A DNA stretch of 64,000 nucleotides, from contig JASSKH010000025.1 in NCBI GenBank assembly GCA_031763025.1, positions 8,919,665-8,983,664 on the forward strand. The letters run 5' to 3'. This DNA is from Macrocystis pyrifera. Its lineage: Eukaryota > Sar > Phaeophyceae > Laminariales > Laminariaceae. Below are positions 40,691 to 53,317 of the stretch, piece by piece. Numbering within the stretch: position 1 is the first letter of the stretch; each line of letters starts with the position of its first letter. The notes under the pieces were generated by a model. That model worked only from the letters and a program-made list of their open reading frames with translations. It searched no databases and was not told the DNA's origin. Made by a program: the position numbers and the translations under genes.

Positions 40691-43600
40691 TTCACGTGTT
40701 GGATCACTTTTTCCAGTGTACTACTTGTCTAGTACCAGATCTAAGAAAGCTACAGCAGTAGATTCTGCAGTGTAAGGTTTGCTTAAAAGACCTATTAATA
40801 GTGCACGTACTGACGTTGTCAACACCGGGAGCTTGTGATAGGTTGCGCGTGTTTTGCTTTTCCAGAGGAAGATTATGTTTTCGCTACGTATGAAGAGAGG
40901 TGTGCCGCAGTACCTTCGACTCGTTTGATATTTTTGTTGTATTCTGGTTTTTCGTTTTTTCCCTTCGGGAGTTTCGATTAGTTGCTTGCGACCACAAACG
41001 AACTTCCTGATCTCGCAGGTACCAGGCAGTTTACTTCCTTTAGGACTGCACTCCCGGTCTGGGCACAAAACTCGTGGAATTGTCCTCATCTTTGGTATAT
41101 GTACAGCAGTGTGGTACGTCTCACAGTTTGTGACCACATACTTACAGTAAGTATCTCTTTAGGGCGAGGGATCAGGACGGACACTGGGAGTACTTATATT
41201 ATGTAGGTAGTAGGTGGGTAGAAAGAACGGTTCAAGTTGAAGACAACACAGAGCAACAGCAGTGCAATATCAGAAGTTTTCAAACTACAAATTTAGAATT
41301 GATAGAGTTCAGTCGCGACAGCAGCTTTGACGTTGCTGTCGTCGGAAGTAAAAAAAGGAGACAGCAGACCATGGGGTGAGTGAGATTCCAGTTTCATTCC
41401 ACTCGACGATGCTGCTATTAATACGTATTTATTAATACTAATATAATAGTTGTTATTGCTGCTTTTACCTCCCTCTGCTACGTGCCCTCCTCCGTTTTTC
41501 ATGTTTGGTTTGCTTGGTTTTTCTGTTTTTGGTACGTCGCACTTCTGCAGTGCTTGGCTTTGTGAACTCCCATTTTCTGTCGGTGGGTCTGCTGTCGTTT
41601 TTTGTTTCGGTTTTTGTGTTCCCTTTGTTCGTTCATGCGCTCGTCTACGTGCGTATTTGGTAGTTGATTGTGTTGTTTGCCAGCCCCAGGGCTTGGTGGC
41701 AAGTTAGCGTTTTCTCTCGCTGATTCCTTTGTTTTTACATAGTTGATGCCACCGTTTGTCTCATCATGCGGTTGGTTTATGTTGCAAGTCGAACAACCAA
41801 CTGACGTACTGCTGTAAGTTTCCACTATTATACACGTATGTAGAGTGTTGGATCAACAGATATTTTATACGAGCACGAATTGCTGTACGAACGCGGCGTT
41901 CTTGCCGTGTTTCCGGATACATTTTGCTACCACCGCCTTTTTTTTGTTGCTTTCAGTTTTTCGTACGATTATTTATCGCGTAATACCCCTGCGGTTTCGG
42001 CTCTGGTGTTTTGTGCCGTTAGTCACACGTGGTTGTATATTTGTATTGTCTTGTCGCCTTCGTGCACTACCCCGCCCGGGTGATTTCGGTATTCTAGCAG
42101 CTCGTGCTGGGGCACAGGAGTGTGAGCTGTTCTCCTGAAGCGTCGTGCTAGATGTTTACCCTATTGGCGAAGGATTTAGAAGTATGTTTTCATATTCTTC
42201 ATCGTCCAAGCATCATCCACTGCCGACCCCCCCGTTCCCTTAGGTGCGACTGCTGTTACTGTTGGGCTTGGGATTTGACGAATTTATAGCCCCTTCCGGA
42301 TGTTGGGTTTTATTTTCATTTTCCCTATTTTCATGCATTTTGTGTTACATCTGAAAACCATAGCATACATACGTACGTAGCCTTGTATGTCGTGCAGAAG
42401 CACGGGTGGGTCTCGTAGGGGATGATAGCATTTATTTCCGTTTTTCAAGGGTTTTTTTTAAGTGTTACTCCTGAAGACCTCACAGGCCTGGCGTGTGTCT
42501 CGCAGGAGTACTATCTGAATACAGGTCTCATAGAGGTGCGGGAGGTGTGGAGGGGGCCTTGAAGGGGCCGCATCTCCAATGAATAATGTGAATTTGCTCG
42601 TGGAATCAGTTTTCCCCCCCCGAATCTTCCATTATTATTTTTTTTTTATCACAGCAGTTAATATGCCTGCCTGCGCGTACTACTGTTTTGTTGTGTACGA
42701 GACTATTAAAAAATAGGCGGTATGGATCTTCTAACAAATATCTACCAGCAGTTACATTGTTTTTCACTCTCCTCTATTTTTGCAGCTTTCAGTGGGCAGA
42801 GGGCAATACATATATGAATATTTGTAGTTTCCTTGTAACCCTTAAAAGGGTACAGGCCTTTATTCCCAGGCGGTGGGCGCATGCTACGTACGGTAGAGGT
42901 GAACCATTTTTTTTTCTGAGGCTCCTCACATGACCTTAAGGAGCTCTGTACGTCACTCAAAAATCGTATTTTGGAGGAAAGTGTAAGTGCTACATACCCC
43001 GATGAACAATCCCATGTTCTAATAATAAGCACATTATGTCGAACGACGAAAAAAATACTGCAACACGAAAATGAAATTCCGACGATTTCGGGTTAAGGAA
43101 CCCCGTCGTTCGGAAGACGTTTCTCCCCAAGAGGGCCAACTCTATGGTAGCACGCTTCTGTGGTGGGTGTTAGTTCGTTCGCGTGATCGTTCGTGTCCGC
43201 TTAGTTCGCTCGTATAGGGGAACCCCCCCCCCGAGATTTTCTTTCTCGGGATTCTGGCCACCCCGCCACGCAAGCATCATCCACTGAATTTGCCATCTTC
43301 CATCACCTTGCTGAGTTTCACGAGCTTCCAGCTCCTTGGGCGCCGGCTCTGCCTGTTTGGTTGTGGTTGAGACGGCAGCACGTGCACGATCAGGCCAAAA
43401 CGCATTCAGGACTAATAGTCCCCTTCCCTCTCCCGCCCTCGCCGGGGTAGTCTTGGGGTAGTTGGTGTTCGAGTCGGTCTGCGACCACAGACAAGTGCCG
43501 TTTGTTGTACTCTACCAACTGCTGTGGCCACTCCCACGTCTTGACTAGGCCCTCGCTTCTCCTCAGGCCCCAGCACTGCATATGAATCAACTCACGCCTT

Positions 43601-45409
43601 CGCTATACCGCGTGCGTGCCTGTCTGTACCCGTGTTTCCTCGCTGACTGCTTGTGCTACATGTGCCGTGTGTGGTGCTGCTCCTTACTCGTCAACTTGAC
43701 GCGCACAGTCGATGCCTTGAAGTTGAACTTGTTGTATTCCTCTACCGTGTTTGTCAACTTGTGGCGTACAGTTTCGGTCTTAAAGTCGAACTTTTGACGA
43801 AGTTCAACTTCAACAACAGGTGTGCAGCTCGAGAACATCACGACAAGCGAGGTGCAACCCCTTCACGTACATCAACGTTTGTCTTCGTTGCACACGTCGT
43901 ATACATGTCATATACCTTGTCGTGATATGCATGTACAATAAAACCCCCCAGGCCAAATCGGTCGCCCTGTGCATTTCAGTGGCTACTCTTCTTGTTGTAG
44001 TGATCCACTACAGGTAGGCTTGGTGATCTACCTCGGCACTACGGGACACTCCATGGTAAGAATAAATCGGCCTTTAAATGTGCTCAAACTCTCGCCGCCA
44101 CTGTTTAGTTGTGTTTGACATCGACCACCAACAACCATCGGGCAAAAAAATTGACGCCGAACAGGAGTAGCGTGTATCACACACGTAATACGGTCTAGGG
44201 ACGACGGACGTCCTCGGCATCGAGAGTTATGCAACGTGTTGTTTGTCAATTTCAGTTCGGCGTAAGACGACTACCCCTGAACTCGTACATCTAATGTGCA
44301 GTAAATTTCACTGTCACATTGTACCCGGGCTCAAGAAAGCACGGCAGCAAGCGCCGCGAAGATTTCACGCATCGCTCGGTGCAATTCTCACGGAGCAACT
44401 CGTGGTGAACCACTGTAAAGGAGCATTCGACCACGATCGAAAATCGGCGTGTTATACGTCTAGTGTACGTGCACCGTAACCCAAAATCTATAGTCCCATC
44501 TATATTATATGGTATACACATGCAGTTTCAACCTCTCCAGAGAGCTTACGGCAAACGCTGCTCTGTCTCCAAGCAGAGTGATCGCACATGTCCGCGCTTG
44601 ATATATGCCTAGACCATCTGGATAGCCCTTCCCTTATTGTTCATGATGTCGGGGGCACTGGACATCGCGACATGGCCCATGCAAAAGGGACGGTGGCGGC
44701 GGCAAGGGGCAAGGGACCGGATCGTTATAAGGGGCAATTCGCAAGGGACCGGGTCGTGATAAGACTCAATTCATGCCTGCGGTACTGTAGTAGGTGGAAG
44801 TCTGCAATTGATAACCCTGCTTGCCGCGACGTGAGAAAGGGAATTAATTGGTGATCCATTCGTTGACTGGTACCACGATACAGGGGGGTACCCCCATTTT
44901 TCACTACCACCGCGTTTACGCCACTAGAGTGAATAGCTCTGTACTTTACTCAAAATTCAACTTGATCAACCCATGTTGTTGGCGCAGCGTTCAAAAAACA
45001 ACTCAAGGTGGACACGCGACGCCTAGCCACGAAAACGGCGACGGCGCTCCTTCCACCCTCCCTCTTCTCGCCAGCGCCCGTCGACACCCTTGTGAAAGAT
45101 GCGCAGTTATGCCTGCAGAATTTCTTTAACATTGTCGTTGTAAACACCCGCCGACATCAGCACACGCATCCCCTGGGTAGTGCGAGTCGTGCTTCTTCCA
45201 TGTAGAGAAACCGACCATTCTGTCAGCAATGGCTTTTGGGGCAGCTAAAACCGAACTCCTGGCGAAAATATGCCAGGAAGAAAAATAACGAGATGGCGGA
45301 GCCAGGCCGTGGAGTAAGCGTTCCGAAATATGCGGCAGACGTATGTATGTGCAAACCCTCCTGTGGTTCGTTCTGCTGGCGTGATGACTCAATGGCTGCG
45401 TTCAAGAGG
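40691..45409. other. No gene seen
   Basis: AT-richer than average, short frames only. The stretch near 41100-41230 (TTTGTGACCACA, GGACGGACACTGGG, GGTAGAAAGAACGGTT) is a diverged copy of 36700-36800 and 36845-37080, another dispersed repeat. A diverged relative of the GAGCTCCT hairpin of 20.7 kb is near 42910-42950. Confidence 0.5.
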
Positions 45410-45414
45410 CACAC

Positions 45415-45928
45415 TGTTGAGTAGCCCCTGTGCTCCGGGCGCCCTTGTTGTTGTTGCCGAGGGGGATAGCCCGATGCTCGGCGGAAAAGAAAGACGAAAT
45501 AAACCCTATAAACAACCCGTACCCTTGTCGTGGCTGAGGAGCCCTGTTGATGATATGAAATGTATTGAAGCTGGACTTGATAGCAGCGGTGGCGGTGGCG
45601 TGTTAGCCCCTGGGTGGACGGACCCCCTTTTGTACGGTGGCTGATTAACCCCGGTTTAGTAGTTTGGATTGAAGGACGCGGAGTCCTGGACACGGAGTCC
45701 TCGACACGGAGTCGTCGACACGGAGTCGGGAAAGGAAGTAGATTACAAGAAGAAGTAGCAAGCCACAGCGTACGTCACAGACACATGCGGCCTAAAACAC
45801 AATTCAGGGGTAAAGATGGTATCCCGATCGTAGATCCACTCAGACACGAAACCCCCCCGAATCTCCGCAATACCTCACGGGATATTTCCTCTCAAGATAA
45901 TCTGACAATGCTGTGAGTATACTTTTCA
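45415..45928 (-). repeat. 3' LTR of copia copy 2
   Basis: 514 bp, starts TGTTGAG, ends TTTTCA. Base 45441 is G, matching its partner at 52825 and differing from A in both LTRs of copy 1. Confidence 0.95.
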
Positions 45929-46537
45929 GCCCCCCTGCTCGCGACATTGTCATGATTTCGACCCGAATCTTCAACTCTTCGTCAAATTGTCATACCGGAA
46001 ATCATACTTGTACTCATTCAATACAGAAAACAACGTTCTCACTATCATTCAAATCATTCCTCAATCAATACCAAAAATAAATTCCAAGAAAATCAAACCA
46101 TCCTCGCATCCTGGAATTCAAAAATATTTCGAACAGAGAAAATAACTCCAACGATTCAAACATTGTTTTCGAAACCTACCCAAATCGTCAATGTAAAACG
46201 GCAATTCTGCGAGGTTTCATCAATCCTAAAATGTAGTCCCTTTTCAAAATCGCCAGGGTAAAACGGCAATTCTTCATTTCTTCAAATATCCAATTTCGTG
46301 AAATCGCATGGTAAAACGCCAATTTCACGTCAAGGTATCAAAACTAAAAAATATAGATTGCGCAGTGGAAACCACCCTTGTAAAACGGTAATTTCATGTT
46401 ATCCTCCACAAACTGCGCTCCAACAGAACCAGAAAAAACATGCGGTGTCACCAAGTGAAAACGGTGAACCCGACAAACTCCATAAAATCACGAACACTTA
46501 ATCCTCCATCTGAAAACAAAAACTGTCATCCGAAAAA
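45929..46537 (-). other. 3' noncoding region of copia copy 2
   Basis: Starts with the candidate polypurine tract (45929-45939). Four spaced GTAAAACGGCAATTTC-like motifs (46193, 46258, about 46310, about 46380); the first two are 16-bp identical repeats 65 bases apart, matching the copy 1 deletion junction. Confidence 0.7.
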
Positions 46538-48097
46538 TCACCTCAAATTCATCACAAAATTCCGGTGGAACTCAAACTCTCTCTCAGGCAACGGCTTCGT
46601 GAGAAAGTCTGCGTGCTGGTACCTCGAAGCTACGTGAATAATTTCCAATTCCTTCCTCTCCACTAGCTCCCTCAGAAAGTGGTGCCGCACGTCAATGTGC
46701 TTCGAGTTCGAATTCGAAATCGGATGCTTCGCGATCTGAATCGCCCCCTCGTTATCCTCAAACAAAGGAATGCACGGCATACCAGCCTTCGGCAACATGA
46801 ACCGCCATACCTGCCTCAGAAACAAAATATCGTGCGCAACCATAGCCATGCTCACATACTCTGCCTGCGTCGTAGATGTTGTCACACAATTCTGCGTCTT
46901 CGAGATACAGCTGACCGGCCCCCCCGCACACAGAATCACTCCTCCTGACACCGACCTCCTGTCTGCTGCCTTGCTTGCGTAGTCAGCGTCTGCAAATGCA
47001 ACCAAGTTCAGCCCCTCGACAGTACCTCTCTGAAATGAAATACCAAAATGGCTCGTCCTCACTGCATACCCCAGGATATTGAGCGCCGCATTCCAGTGAA
47101 TCAGTTTCGGCGAACTGCAATACCTCGCTACTGCCCGTACTGCGTTCAAAAGATCGGGTCTGGTCAACCGAGCGACCCACAGAAGCGATCCGACCAATTG
47201 TCGAAAAGGTTCGTTCACCTCCGGCTCATCTACATCAAACTCCCAAAGTCTGTACGTCGTGCTCAACGGCGTACTTTTCCCCCATGTAACACCGTATTCT
47301 CCTGCCAGGTTGTCGACGTATGTCTTCTGGGAAATCGTCAATCTTCCTGCCTCCCTGTCTCTCTCGTAATAGCACCCGGAATACCACGTCAAATCCCCCA
47401 AGTTCTTCACTGGAACCAATTTGTTCAGGTCTTCCTTGAACTGATCACACCTTGCCTGTTCTCCCACTGCAAAAATGTCGTCGACGTGAACCACCAAGAG
47501 CAAAACGACTTTTCCTTCCTCAATCAGACGAAACACACATGGATCTGCCAGGCACTGTTCGAAACTCAGACGCAAAAGACATTTCTTCAACTTCGCAAAC
47601 CACTGCCTGGATGCCTGCCTCAACCCGTAAAGACTCTTGCCCAAATTCACGATCTTCCCCGACAACGCACCACATCCCTGCGGTAAACGCATGAACACCT
47701 CTTCCTCGAGTTCCGCTCGGACGAAAGCCTGATCAACATCCAGGTGAAACAACCCCAAGTCAAGCTCACACGCCAAGGCTGCCAGCAAACGAACACACGA
47801 CACATCTACAGTAGGTGCATACAGTTCCCCAAAATCCAAGAATTCTCTCTGCATATCACCTCTGGCAACAAGTCTCGCCTTCGCTTTCACAGGCCAACCG
47901 AACGCATCAACCTTCCAGTCAAACACCCATTTCGACCCGATACAATTGTCTATCTGCTGTTGCTCCGGCACAGGCTCGAAAACCTGTCCTTCAGCCAACC
48001 CGTGAATTTCTCTCTGCATGGCATCTGAAAACTGCACCGAATGATCACCCTGCACGGCATCCCTGTAACTTTTCGGCACGTGAAGGTCACTCGCGTG
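46538..48097 (-). CDS. Reverse transcriptase-RNase H part of copia pol, copy 2
   Basis: Open frame of 513 codons counted from 48079, in frame with the integrase part across TGA 48100-48098. Same active-site residues as copy 1 (Asp 114, Asp 200-201; RNase H Asp 364, Glu 407, Asp 442, Asp 491). Pro 389 instead of Ala 389 is the protein difference I noticed. Enzymatically it looks intact. Confidence 0.93.
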   Translation of the reverse strand, partial: HASDLHVPKSYRDAVQGDHSVQFSDAMQREIHGLAEGQVFEPVPEQQQIDNCIGSKWVFDWKVDAFGWPVKAKARLVARGDMQREFLDFGELYAPTVDVSCVRLLAALACELDLGLFHLDVDQAFVRAELEEEVFMRLPQGCGALSGKIVNLGKSLYGLRQASRQWFAKLKKCLLRLSFEQCLADPCVFRLIEEGKVVLLLVVHVDDIFAVGEQARCDQFKEDLNKLVPVKNLGDLTWYSGCYYERDREAGRLTISQKTYVDNLAGEYGVTWGKSTPLSTTYRLWEFDVDEPEVNEPFRQLVGSLLWVARLTRPDLLNAVRAVARYCSSPKLIHWNAALNILGYAVRTSHFGISFQRGTVEGLNLVAFADADYASKAADRRSVSGGVILCAGGPVSCISKTQNCVTTSTTQAEYVSMAMVAHDILFLRQVWRFMLPKAGMPCIPLFEDNEGAIQIAKHPISNSNSKHIDVRHHFLRELVERKELEIIHVASRYQHADFLTKPLPEREFEFHRNFVMNLR

Positions 48098-49987
48098 TCA
48101 AGTGGGCATTTCGGGACGCTGAAGAGGCGGAACCTCGTCACGAATGACCGCATCGATATGCTCCCTCGTCGCACAGGCAGTCCTCTCCCACGCCGCCATC
48201 ACGTTCGGCCCGACCTGAGAAGCAAGACCCAAACGGTGCCCATCTCCCGGCGAAGACTCCGGCAGCGGCGAGTTTACGGCCCCATCCACCATCGGAGAAA
48301 GCATCCTCTGCTCCGCGATCGCCCGTGCTTGCAGCCGAGTGCGCCCTTGAATCCGACGATCCCCTTCACCCCCGACCTGTCTCATAGCATGCGGAGTGAG
48401 AGGCGGAAATCTCGCGGCAGCTGCCGGCGGCGGGCGCTGTTGCCGCGACGACGCCGCCGGCGTCGGCTCAGATGATGATGAACCACCAAGCGAAGAAGCT
48501 CCATGGATCGGGGACGGAGACCATGCCGGAAGCGGGTGCGAGCCGGACGACGGCGCTCCCGATGCTTGCTGCGGCGACGGCGCCGGCGATGACGCGGCCG
48601 GCGCAGAAGACGGCGAAGCTCCTCTGGGCAGCGGCATGGCTCCGAACCTGGGCGGCTCCACGGACAACGGCGACGGCGCGGCGGCCCTGAACGGCGGCGG
48701 AGCGGCAGGCCCTTGCGGCGGCACGAACTGGATCTGGAAACCTGGGTGCGGGGGCGGCGCAGGCGCGGAAGGGGAGAGAGGGACACCGACTCCACGTGAA
48801 TTCCCCCCCCCCGACGACGGCAGCGACGCCCACGATACGTTGCTCGTGTAGCAAACATGCCCCGTGCGCGCCTTCACGACCTTGACGCAGCAGTCCGCGT
48901 GGTTGTCGCCTCCGTTCAGGTAGTGGCAGACGACGGCCTGGTCCTCCATCTTGTTCCGCCGCTCGACGCGCATGTATCCTCGCTGGAAAAACGGCAGGAC
49001 ACGGAAAGGCCCCTTCTTCCCGGTGAACAGCTCCTGCGGCGACCGGCGGCCCTCGTTTGCGGTCGTCCCCGACTGGTTGAACGCCTCCGTCGCCCATTTT
49101 GCAGACTCGGCCCACAGCTTGTCGCCGCGCTCGTCGAGGCCGGGGATGTTCGAGAAACCCCCAGGCCCGAGAAGACGGGCGGCACAGCGCCGCGCAGCCA
49201 TCCCCGCCTTGTTCGCCCGCCAGATCGCGCTTTCGGCCACTCCGTTGTACTGCTGGACGCCGGGCGGAGAAAACTCGACGGCGATGCCCGCGCTCGCGCA
49301 GAAATCGCGGAAAGCGACGCTGGTCCAGACGGCGTCGTTGTCCACGCGAATGCAGCGGACGGGGCGCTTGGCGATGCGAGCGAGATCCACGATGAGACGC
49401 TTGAACACCACGAGACCCTCCGATCGCCGCCGCAAAGCGTACGACTTGGAAAACCGCGTCGCGCTATCCACGGCGTACAGCATGTAGCAATTGCCGCCGA
49501 GGGAAGCGCTGTACGGCCCGCAGAAGTCGAGGTGCACGAGGTCGTTCGGCTCCTCCGCCCGCGAGCCCGCCCTTTTTCTCTCACGGGTGTGTTCCTCCCC
49601 TTCGCTGCCATGCAATCCCCACACGGCTGCATCACACCTGTGAGAGTGATACCCTGTTGGCGGGCGGTCTCTCGCAACAGAAATTCGGAAAGGTGGCCAT
49701 TCGCACGGTGGAAGTCGTTAACGTCGATGTGTGACGTGCGGTTTCCCACAAAGAACGGATTCGAACCGGGACCCAAAACAGCATTCGCCTGCTCATGCTC
49801 TATTCTGTCAAACTGTCGCGCGTCCATTTCTGCTTCACTCTCTGGGATCACTTCAGGCGAGAAACACCAACTGGAACTCTCATCACAACCACCGTCAGGC
49901 CTCACGTCACTCAGAACTCCCTCGACTTCCCGACCGAGGTGCATGTCGGGATGCGTTTCTGCACACAAAGACAAGTCGAAAAAAAAA
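48098..49987 (-). pseudogene. Integrase part of copia pol, copy 2, broken by two frameshifts
   Basis: The integrase zinc finger (HRANGH, CGDC) lies in one frame between the A9 run (49979-49987) and the extra TC near 49580. The DD35E core and the Pro/Ser/Ala-rich linker follow in another frame (49624 to 48098). A change of 4 and of 2 bases restores the overall frame downstream. Copy 1 has neither change, so the ancestral sequence was open here. Confidence 0.9.
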
Positions 49988-50795
49988 CGAATTCGCAACA
50001 TCACGTACGTCATCTGATGCAGGCGGGCAAGACGGAGTCGGAAACAATCGGGGAACACTGATCACCTGCCTGCTTGGGTCGTTGGGCAAACGTGTGGCAT
50101 ACAAGAAATCGCTCGATTTACCACGTGCAAAGTTGAGTTGCCCTTCCATGAGGTGGGTACCCGTGGGATCGAGGGTAACGACCTGGCGGTGAGAAGCTTT
50201 CCACGCGGAAAAAAGGTTGAAGCCGATCTGTGGTGCATACAAAACTTCCTTCAATTGCACGTCAAAATCCTTCACGAATCCGTCTTCATCATACATGTGG
50301 AATCGCAAGTTGATGCTTCCTACCCCTACCACGGGAATCATGCCTTTGTTTCCAATCTGGATGAACTCGCGGTTTGGCTCAACGTCACGCAAATCGTACA
50401 TGAGAGTCTTGTCGTTCGTTACGTACGACGTGGATCCAGAATCAGACGTCCATTTCTCACTTCCGGGAGGGGAGGGAGTGAGCGAGGATTGGGGTTCGCA
50501 CAGCAAAGCAGCACTCACAGCAGATTCCGTCACATGCGCACTCACAAGCACAGTCTCACTCTCCTTAGTCACACCAGACTTGCACTCAGAAGCAGGAGAT
50601 TCCACACCGAAATCAATCAAGTCAGACGCCGAATCAGACACCAAATCGGACACCAAATCAAACTTGCCTCGAGACACATTCAATGCCACACAGCTACGAA
50701 GAGGCCCTTGAGACGACGGCGATCCGGAAGAGGGAGACGACGAAGTGAGAGAGAATGAGGCGGCGCTGGCGGGCTGCTGAACTCCGTATTGCTGT

Positions 50796-50840
<45 letters not shown>

Positions 50841-52747
50841 TGCTGCTGTGACGCGCCGTTCGGTTCCAGATACCGCATCGGCTGAAAGGCGTCTGGTCCA
50901 GCTGGAGAGTATCCTGCGTAAGAGCCGTATGTGCCATCGCCATGAACGGCGGGCTGCGGCGGGTAAACTCCCCCGCCGCCGGAGAAATAGCCTGAGCCGT
51001 ATCCTCCGCTCACGGCTCCGTAGCCTTCCCGAGAGCCGCTCGCTTGAGCTGCGAGGCCGTACTCTTGCGTCTCGGGGGAGTACTGCTGCTCCTCGTAGGA
51101 TTGCCATTCCGAAGCAGCCCAGCGCTCGTCCGCAGTAGCGTTGTACCCGTAGCCGTCGTTGTGCCCAGCGTAGTTCGCGTAACGCGGGGGCCCGTTGTGG
51201 GTGGCAGAGCGAGGTGGAAAATTAGGGCGGAAATTCGGTGCTCTGCTCGCCCCCCTGCCGCCGGAGGAGGAAGGACGCCCGTCCGCGAAACCTCTCCCCC
51301 CCGGTTGGCGACCCGTGTACCCTGCAGGCCCGCGTCCACGACCAGGTGCCTGCCTTGGCGGGAGGCCTCGACCCCAATTCCCGTCTGAACGTTGTGGCTG
51401 CTCCCTGGGTCGATCTTGCACGAAGTCCGGGCGGCGAATTCCGTCAATTTCCCGCCCCGTCTGTCGGCCTTCATGCGCAAATCCCTGGGCTCCTCTCTGC
51501 TCGCGGAAGGCCAAGAATTCCTCGAACTCCCGTCGAAGGGCCACGCAGTCCGCGGTGTTGTGGGAGTCGTTCGGGCCGTGTCGTCTGCAGAACATCGGTG
51601 ACTGTTGGTGAGGGCCTCGCTCGCCTGCTCCGCCACCGTTCCATCCGGCAGCGCCTGCTCCTCCACCGTTCCATCCTGCAGCGCGTGCTCCTCCACCGTT
51701 CCATCCTGCAGCGCGTGCTCCACCATCATCCTGGCCCCTGCCGTAGGATGGTCCACTCCGACCCATGCCGCCAGTGTAGAGCGCGTGCCTCGTCTCCTCA
51801 CTTCGGTGTCCCTCTCCCCCGGACTGCCGACGCTCGTGCTGGGCCTGTGTCAAGGTAAACTCCAGGTGTTTCCTCGAGAGATTCGGAAAAAAAATAAGGG
51901 ATTCCCGAGCGCGGGTAAAAGAGGTGTTTAGACGTCGGGCGATATGACGACATACAACATCTTCAGGCTTTTTACCGTGGCCACTAGGGCCCAAGCGGGA
52001 GTTCATGTTCATCACGATAGTCTCCCCACGACGAAGGTATTCCAAGACATCTTCACCATCGCCCTGCCACAACTCGTTCCATTCCCTCTCTAAACGCTCT
52101 CCCTCCATGTCATATCCTTCTCTGTACTGTGACACAAAAATCCTCCATCCTTGCTGAGGGCTCCCAGACGCGACGATTCGGTTTTGAGTCGGACCGTCGG
52201 TGATTTTTGTCAGCAGCAAGTTCCATACTCTCAAAGACTTCTCCACTCTTTCTGCACCTCTGTTCAATTTGAGCATTTCCAAATCCACGTCAGGCAACCC
52301 TACGGGAATGTCCTCGTACCCAAGAACGTCAGACAATTTCTCAGCTGCCAGATATGCACGAAATGAACTCTCAAACACCCTAAACTTAGTGTGAAGGCTT
52401 TCTCCTTTTCCTACCATACCAGTCCACTCTCTAATCTCAAGTTTAGTTCGTACTTCTACAGTTGTAGACATGCCTGAAGGGTGGGCGGGCCCGCTCTGTT
52501 GCCCAACCCCTTGACGTATCAGATCCGCCAGGATTGTCAGCCGCCGGATGTCCTCTGGACTCGGCAGGTCCTGTCGTGCATCCTCCCTCCTTTCCTCTGA
52601 GGCCACCCCTCGCTGATCAGCCTCATCCTGACCAGAATCCTGAGGAGATGCTGCTGCTCCTCCTCCTCCTCCCATCGCCATGTCTCCATCGATGACCGGC
52701 GTAATCCAAGTCCCCAGATAAGGAATCCTAAACGGGAAGAACCTCAT
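49988..52747 (-). CDS. Gag and protease of copia copy 2, intact frame
   Basis: One open frame from ATG 52747. Rough positions: copia Gag core 100-290; three WNGGGA-type repeats 344-377; FCRRHG/HNTADC zinc-knuckle-like motif 388-403; Arg/Gly- and Gly/Tyr-rich stretches 440-600; about 22 consecutive Gln 636-657; protease motif SDSGSTSY at 772-779. The knuckle is C-x3-H-x6-H-x4-C rather than classic CCHC. The polyQ is coded by mixed CAG/CAA, which would slow slippage. The frame is lost at the A9 run. Confidence 0.92.
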
Positions 52748-52798
52748 CCTCACAGCCCTTTTGCACAGAAGCGTGGACGACTCGTACCAACGCTAGCG

Positions 52799-53312
52799 TG
52801 TTGAGTAGCCCCTGTGCTCCGGGCGCCCTTGTTGTTGTTGCCGAGGGGGATAGCCCGATGCTCGGCGGAAAAGAAAGACGAAATAAACCCTATAAACAAC
52901 CCGTACCCTTGTCGTGGCTGAGGAGCCCTGTTGATGATATGAAATGTATTGAAGCTGGACTTGATAGCAGCGGTGGCGGTGGCGTGTTAGCCCCTGGGTG
53001 GACGGACCCCCTTTTGTACGGTGGCTGATTAACCCCGGTTTAGTAGTTTGGATTGAAGGACGCGGAGTCCTGGACACGGAGTCCTCGACACGGAGTCGTC
53101 GACACGGAGTCGGGAAAGGAAGTAGATTACAAGAAGAAGTAGCAAGCCACAGCGTACGTCACAGACACATGCGGCCTAAAACACAATTCAGGGGTAAAGA
53201 TGGTATCCCGATCGTAGATCCACTCAGACACGAAACCCCCCCGAATCTCCGCAATACCTCACGGGATATTTCCTCTCAAGATAATCTGACAATGCTGTGA
53301 GTATACTTTTCA
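52799..53312 (-). repeat. 5' LTR of copia copy 2
   Basis: 514 bp, apparently identical to 45415-45928. The candidate primer binding site TGGTACGAG begins at 52789, nine bases inside. Confidence 0.95.
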
Positions 53313-53317
53313 CACAC

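Larger units (their letters stand above)
45415..53312 (-). mobile_element. Full-length Ty1/copia LTR retrotransposon, copy 2
   Basis: 7898 bp on the minus strand, nearly identical to copy 1 and in the same orientation. 514-bp LTRs, target duplication CACAC (45410-45414 and 53313-53317). The different target duplication shows an independent insertion rather than a segmental duplication. Gag and protease are in one open frame (52747 to about 49988), but integrase is hit by two frameshifts: nine A at 49979-49987 (five in copy 1), and an extra TC at about 49577-49582. The TGA between integrase and reverse transcriptase is shared with copy 1. The 3' noncoding region has the extra 65 bases (46209-46273). 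Confidence 0.95.
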
